From RGIG3135 sp964477115 (lineage in GTDB: Bacteria > Actinomycetota > Coriobacteriia > Coriobacteriales > Eggerthellaceae), in NCBI GenBank assembly GCA_964477115.1, contig CAYZCY010000014.1, forward strand, positions 1 through 34,463: a stretch of 34,463 nt of DNA, read 5' to 3'. The translations under genes were made by a program, and so were the position numbers. Positions 31,059-34,463 of this stretch are shown here, piece by piece (positions within the stretch are counted from its first letter, which is position 1; each line of letters opens with the position of its first letter). The notes under the pieces are model-generated. The model was not told the DNA's origin. It saw nothing but the letters and a program-made list of their open reading frames with translations, and searched no databases.

Positions 31059-32378
31059 TCAGCGCCTTTGGTTTTTTGGAGCCTCCCGCAACCCCGTCAC
31101 GACGGCTCGCACACGCTCCCCGAAAACTCCGTTGTCCGCAGGGTAGGAAATACGGGAAACAAGCCTGTAAGAATCTTGGTGGTCCCTGTTCAGCAGGCCG
31201 AGATCCTTGCCGCAAAACGTCGCGGCAACCTGGCCATACTCGTTGACGACAAGCTCCACGGAATCGCCGACCCTGAGCATCTCGTGCGCTTGGGCGCTTC
31301 CGTAGTCCACGTTCCCCCCGACGCTGCTGTCGAACTCATACCACTGCGCGCCGCTTGGCGCGAGGGAGCGCAATTCAGAAGGCGACACCGCCCCGATGTG
31401 CCGCGAGAACGCCTCGACAACTTCCCCGATCGGCCTTGGGATAGAACCCTCCCCGGCGACCCTGGAGATAAGCTCGTGCTCCTCCAGATACCGCTTCGCA
31501 GTCGTCCCCCGCGCCCTGATGTAGCGTTTGACGCTGACGCTGCTCGCCTTGTAGTCGGGATTCGCCTCCTCGAACGCGGAGAGGGAGCTCTCCCTCACTC
31601 GGCCCTCGTAGCGCGTCGCGATGTCCGCCAGAAGCTTCTCGACCTCCTCCTCGGAAAGCTCGTTTTTCGCCAATCCTCCACCGATAACCCCGCGGGCAAT
31701 CAGGATGTTGGCCCCCGTATCGCCGTACTCCTTGACTGCCCCATTGGAAAACGACTTGAGTTTCCCCTTGAGGTCGGAGTTCTCCTCGCCGAGCTGCTTC
31801 ATGCTCGTCGGCTTGGCCCGCCCCTCGTACCTCGCGAGCAGCTCGGCGATAAGCGCCTCGTAATCGTTGCTGACGGGCCTTCCGCCCTTCGGGCCAATAA
31901 GCATGCTCGTATCGTAGCCGCAGTCGGCGAGCAGCTCGCGCCAAGACTCGTAGCCGAGGTTCTGGGCGTATTTCGAGAGGTTGTCTACGGACTTCTCGTG
32001 ATCCTTCTTCAGCGTGCCAATGTCCCCATCGGGATACCAAGCCGCGATCTTGTCGAGCATGTCGTCGGCCTTCTTGCCGACGGCTCTGAGGACGCAGTCG
32101 CGTACCTCCAGGGCGTCGACGCCGCAGGCAGCGCCGTCGACTCCGAAGCCGCAGGTATGCGCGAAGTCTTTCCACGACTTATAGCCGAGCTCTCGGGCGC
32201 AGGCGCTAAGCCTGTCTTTGAAGTTGCCCTTAACTTCAGCCGAGACGATCTCGCGCGTTGGGAACAGCTTCTCAAGCTCAGCGACCAAGCCGTCGACCTG
32301 CTCGCGGTAGCGCTTCTCGATGCGGGCCCTTTGCCCCTCATCCGCCTCAAGCCAGTTGATCTTCCTGATTTCGACCAT
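31059..32378 (-). CDS. Four-repeat protein of unknown function
   Basis: A 439-aa protein with four internal repeats of about 55-65 residues at roughly 28-80, 103-157, 172-233 and 245-305. Each begins with a helix and an aromatic turn (LFPTRE, WYPDGD, RYEGRA, RYEGRV), and ends with a short helix and Gly (LGYKSWKDFAHTCGFG, LGYESWRELLADCGYD, ANILIARGVI, AKRYLEEHELI). The C-terminal 70 residues form a beta-rich domain (VGDSVELVV, AATFCGKDLGLL) resembling that of the neighbouring leucine-rich-repeat protein. Family not recognised; the helical repeats suggest binding of protein or nucleic acid. The ATG at 32378 has AGGCAGG six bases upstream. It sits second in the accessory array. Confidence 0.75.
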   Translation of the reverse strand: MVEIRKINWLEADEGQRARIEKRYREQVDGLVAELEKLFPTREIVSAEVKGNFKDRLSACARELGYKSWKDFAHTCGFGVDGAACGVDALEVRDCVLRAVGKKADDMLDKIAAWYPDGDIGTLKKDHEKSVDNLSKYAQNLGYESWRELLADCGYDTSMLIGPKGGRPVSNDYEALIAELLARYEGRAKPTSMKQLGEENSDLKGKLKSFSNGAVKEYGDTGANILIARGVIGGGLAKNELSEEEVEKLLADIATRYEGRVRESSLSAFEEANPDYKASSVSVKRYIRARGTTAKRYLEEHELISRVAGEGSIPRPIGEVVEAFSRHIGAVSPSELRSLAPSGAQWYEFDSSVGGNVDYGSAQAHEMLRVGDSVELVVNEYGQVAATFCGKDLGLLNRDHQDSYRLVSRISYPADNGVFGERVRAVVTGLREAPKNQRR

Positions 32379-32440
32379 GCCAGCCTGCCTTTTCTCGGCT
32401 AACGACGCCGTGTAGTCAAATATAACCAATATCTAGACTG

Positions 32441-32650
32441 TCAGAAACCAATGTCGAACCTTCGCAGGTCGACGTCCATGGACTCCGCTTTCGCGCAGAG
32501 CTCATAGTCGTCCATGCGCTCGATCTCGGCGAGGTCGATGAGAGCTGCGGGAAACCCCGAGAACGCGGCCGTGCCGCATAAGTCGGCCATGTGATCTCTC
32601 AGCGCGTCCACGTCGATTTGTGCCATCGTCATGAACGAAGGCGTTTCCAT
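32441..32650 (-). CDS. Small conserved protein, unknown function
   Basis: A 69-aa protein. The core DALRDHMADLCGTAAFSGFP then AALIDLAEIERMDDYELC and ending VDLRRFDI resembles a small family I have seen in Firmicutes and Actinobacteria (CGTA-GFP-A-DL-IE pattern, ending DLRKF), function unknown. The start is uncertain: ATG at 32650, or 32632 (MTMAQID) with a weak GGAAACG upstream. It lies 62 bp before the four-repeat protein gene on the same strand and is the first gene of the accessory array. Confidence 0.7.
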   Translation of the reverse strand: METPSFMTMAQIDVDALRDHMADLCGTAAFSGFPAALIDLAEIERMDDYELCAKAESMDVDLRRFDIGF

Positions 32651-33014
32651 AGCGATTGACAAGGCGGCTTGACCTTGACGCCAATCATTGCGTACCGAGA
32701 GTTGTGTACTCCGTTTGATTGATGGTGGAACTATAACGATTGCGATCACGGATGCATAGCCCAGATGTAGGTTGTTCTCTGCCATATAGCCCTTGCTTCA
32801 ACTTCGGCCCGCGAAGCAACAGCAAGGGGGCTACGCTATTTACGCTTGGTGACTAAAGAGGACGGTAGATTGGTGGGTAGGGGTAGCGAACCATGTCTCT
32901 CCCTGCTATGATGGCGGCAGGAACCGACCTTCGACTGAAGGTCGACGCGATGCCGGTGCGGTCGGATGCCGCACCACAGATCAGGCATCGTCAACAGAAT
33001 AAGGAGGCGTGCGT
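32651..33014. other. Divergent spacer of the accessory block
   Basis: About 360 bp between the minus-strand array and the pRiA4b ORF-3 fusion gene. The part up to about 32785 is an open frame without coding character. The right part holds a possible -10 box TATGAT (32907-32912) and two hairpins (32925-32975) before the fusion gene. Confidence 0.5.
32925..32975 (+). promoter_or_regulatory. Twin hairpins in leader of fusion gene
   Basis: CGACCTTC (32925-32932) pairs with GAAGGTCG (32937-32944) around GACT; GGTGCGG (32955-32961) pairs with CCGCACC (32969-32975) around a seven-base loop. They lie between a possible -10 box (32907-32912) and the ribosome site at 33001, so the leader RNA is likely structured and may regulate the gene. 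The first could instead be a protein operator. Confidence 0.55.
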
Positions 33015-34040
33015 ATGACTACGTACCAGCTCAAGGTCTCCATCGACGAGACCGAACCCCTCGTTTGGCGCAGGATCATCGTGCCGGACAGGATCACCTT
33101 CCACCAGCTGCATCTCATTATCCAGCAGATTTATGGCTGGCAAGACTACCACCTATATCAATTCGAAATTCCTGGAATAGAAGAGCCTATCAGGCGCTTT
33201 TTCGACGACCCATTCATCAACGATGGAGTGCTCTGCGACGGGCGCGACGAGTTCATCGACGCCTATCTTTCGGAGGGGCTCAGGTTCAGCTACGTCTACG
33301 ATATGGGCGATTATTGGGAGCATATTATCGACGTCGAGAAGATTGACGTCCGGGGAAGCTCTCGCGTACCGAAGATCATCGATTTCTGGGGTGACTGCCT
33401 TCTCGAGGACAGCGGTGGAGTAGGCGGCTACTACGAGAAGATGAAGATTCTCGAAAATCCCAAGCACCCCAAGTACCGCGAGATTCTCGCCTGGGCAGAG
33501 TGGCGGGGCATGAAGAAGTTCAACGTCGAATCCGTCAACGCCATCATGGACGAGATCATGTATTTCCCGATCATGCCTACTGTTCCTGAAAAGCCGCGCC
33601 TGACGCACAGCGGTCCGAGAGTGTCACTCGACGCCGTGGTGGAGGCTTTTTCCTACCAGTCGGAGAGGCTTGCCGCCTACGTTGACCTGGATACTGGCGA
33701 GGTTCGTATGCTGTTCCTAGACAGGGACGCTTACGATTCCGACGGCATGCACGAACTATACGACAAGTCCCGCGCCGAGTACGAGTCGTGCAGGTCGCTT
33801 CTGCTGCCCAAGCCAGATTCTTCGGAAGACTACCGCATCATGAGGGGCTTCGCGGATTGCCGGGATGAGGTCGTGAGGGAAAGGCTGCTGCGCGCCATAG
33901 AGGGCCGTGGCGCTTTCAAGCGCTTCAAGAACGAGGTTTCCAAGCTGGGCCTCGAGCAGCAGTGGCGCGAGTTTCGCAACGAGGCCTATCGGGATATTGC
34001 CCGAGACTTTCTGGAAGCAAGCGGTATTCGTTGGATCTGA
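33015..34040 (+). CDS. pRiA4b ORF-3 domain fused to UPF0158 domain
   Basis: A 341-aa two-domain protein. Residues 1-185 match the plasmid pRiA4b ORF-3 family (PF07929): YQLKVSIDETEPLVWRRI, FHQLHLIIQQIYGWQDYHLYQF, YDMGDYWEHIIDVEKI and EDSGGVGGYYEKMKIL. Residues 203-341 match the UPF0158 family: AYVDLDTGEV and LLRAIEGRGAFKRFKN, then WREFRNEAYRDIARDFLEA. Neither domain has a firmly known function; pRiA4b ORF-3 genes are frequent on plasmids and mobile regions, and UPF0158 is scattered. The ATG at 33015 follows AAGGAGG (33001-33007) by seven bases; a GTG at 33009 is too close. Divergent from the accessory array. Confidence 0.88.
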   Translation: MTTYQLKVSIDETEPLVWRRIIVPDRITFHQLHLIIQQIYGWQDYHLYQFEIPGIEEPIRRFFDDPFINDGVLCDGRDEFIDAYLSEGLRFSYVYDMGDYWEHIIDVEKIDVRGSSRVPKIIDFWGDCLLEDSGGVGGYYEKMKILENPKHPKYREILAWAEWRGMKKFNVESVNAIMDEIMYFPIMPTVPEKPRLTHSGPRVSLDAVVEAFSYQSERLAAYVDLDTGEVRMLFLDRDAYDSDGMHELYDKSRAEYESCRSLLLPKPDSSEDYRIMRGFADCRDEVVRERLLRAIEGRGAFKRFKNEVSKLGLEQQWREFRNEAYRDIARDFLEASGIRWI

Positions 34041-34327
34041 TGCGATGACAGTTTTGAGATGATCCTTAACTCAGGTCACTGAGCCTCGACAATTATCCTT
34101 GTTAAACAGGAGGCTAAATGGCGCCATTGGTTAAAGACCCGTGGCGCCTCGTCGTTTTCGTGCAGACTTTTCGAGTGACTGTATTAGCGAAAGAATGAAC
34201 GCGAGTTCGGGGCCGTAGCGTAAAAAGTCACACTGAATCATGGATTAACTGGTGGCGTACAACTGTTCTTGTTTCTATTTCTGCTTCTGCACGGAAATAG
34301 AAGTTGGAGGGAATTTATAACTGCAGG
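34041..34327. other. Spacer after fusion gene
   Basis: Holds three possible hairpins: CTCAG/CTGAG (34070-34083), GGCGCCA/TGGCGCC (34120-34126 with 34142-34148) and TTCTATTTC/GAAATAGAA (34273-34281 with 34294-34302, perfect nine pairs, 12-base loop). The last may be a bidirectional 3' end between the fusion gene and the minus-strand frame at the edge. Confidence 0.5.
34118..34198 (+). CDS. Possible 26-aa micro-ORF
   Basis: ATG at 34118 lies four bases after CAGGAGG and opens 26 codons (starting MAPLVKDPWRLVVFVQTFRV). The ribosome site is good but close, and the frame contains an inverted repeat (GGCGCCA/TGGCGCC), so it may be structural DNA rather than a gene. No family recognised. Confidence 0.25.
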   Translation: MAPLVKDPWRLVVFVQTFRVTVLAKE

Positions 34328-34463
34328 TCAACCCTGAAATATTTGTAGAATTACGCCTATTGCGAATATGGAAAAGAGAGTACAATACAGCCACGCTGCA
34401 ATCAACTTACGAGCTCTGGGGTCTGCGAGCCCCTGTCCACCTTGTAACCGCTTTCGTTTTGTC
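34328..34463 (-). CDS. Partial membrane protein, C-terminus
   Basis: An open minus-strand frame enters from the right edge and ends at the TGA at 34328. Its 44 readable residues have a basic front (TKRKRLQGGQGLADPRARK) and one clear transmembrane helix (LIAAWLYCTLFSIFAIGVIL) before the end. The hydrophobic segment with flanking positives looks like real coding sequence, but the gene lies mostly outside the window and cannot be named. Confidence 0.45.
   Translation of the reverse strand, partial: TKRKRLQGGQGLADPRARKLIAAWLYCTLFSIFAIGVILQIFQG

Noticed and set aside
33015..34040. Transposase or insertion sequence around the pRiA4b ORF-3 gene
   Set aside because: The domain is often on mobile DNA, but no transposase, terminal inverted repeats or target duplication is visible here.

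Overview
The window looks like a chromosomal piece of a high-GC anaerobic actinobacterium, most likely class Coriobacteriia (Eggerthellaceae or a close relative). This is inferred from the high G+C, the anaerobic one-carbon/formate gene set, an OFA-family transporter and a ferredoxin-tailed aldo/keto reductase. No rRNA marker is present, so the taxonomy is tentative. The window is a scaffold: 100 Ns at 5968-6067 lie between two identical 55-bp repeats.

Layout. Positions 1-734 hold no gene, only repeats and a palindromic operator. Next come a thiol glutathione peroxidase and a small membrane protein (+). They face a minus-strand run read from right to left: polyprenyl diphosphate synthase, peptidoglycan-binding-domain protein, hisS and ohrR. 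The operator before the peroxidase matches the OhrR box, and the linked OhrR has the peroxide-sensing Cys and its Tyr partners, so these probably form one peroxide-response circuit. After the N gap and a tRNA-Leu(UAA) lies a formate/tetrahydrofolate block on the minus strand: fhs, fchA, an OFA transporter, folD and a formate/nitrite channel. FolD lacks the cyclohydrolase Lys and Gln, which explains why fchA is present. Then come coaX, a solitary OmpR-type response regulator, a PlsC-like acyltransferase, an MFS exporter, an Fe-S aldo/keto reductase, and the hpt-ftsH-folP/folK-birA operon with maf upstream. A cation/proton antiporter and an RsmB-type rRNA methyltransferase (+) end the core-like part.

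From about 27.3 kb to the right end the content is accessory. A minus-strand array (read from 32650 down to 27296) encodes a small conserved protein, a four-repeat protein, a leucine-rich-repeat protein with a probable frameshift, a protein starting with an FVTNSSSSS motif, a radical SAM/SPASM-like enzyme with unusual cysteine spacing, and a decayed SF1 helicase C-terminus. A pRiA4b ORF-3/UPF0158 fusion is divergent from it. The radical SAM enzyme with its FVTNSSSSS neighbour is the best candidate for an undescribed peptide- or protein-modifying system.

A 12-base word, GAAGGTAAGCGC, occurs six times on both strands in the core-like part, with three further 10-base matches, and was not seen in the accessory part. 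It resembles a dispersed genome signal such as an uptake or architecture word. All calls come from reading the sequence; no database search was run.
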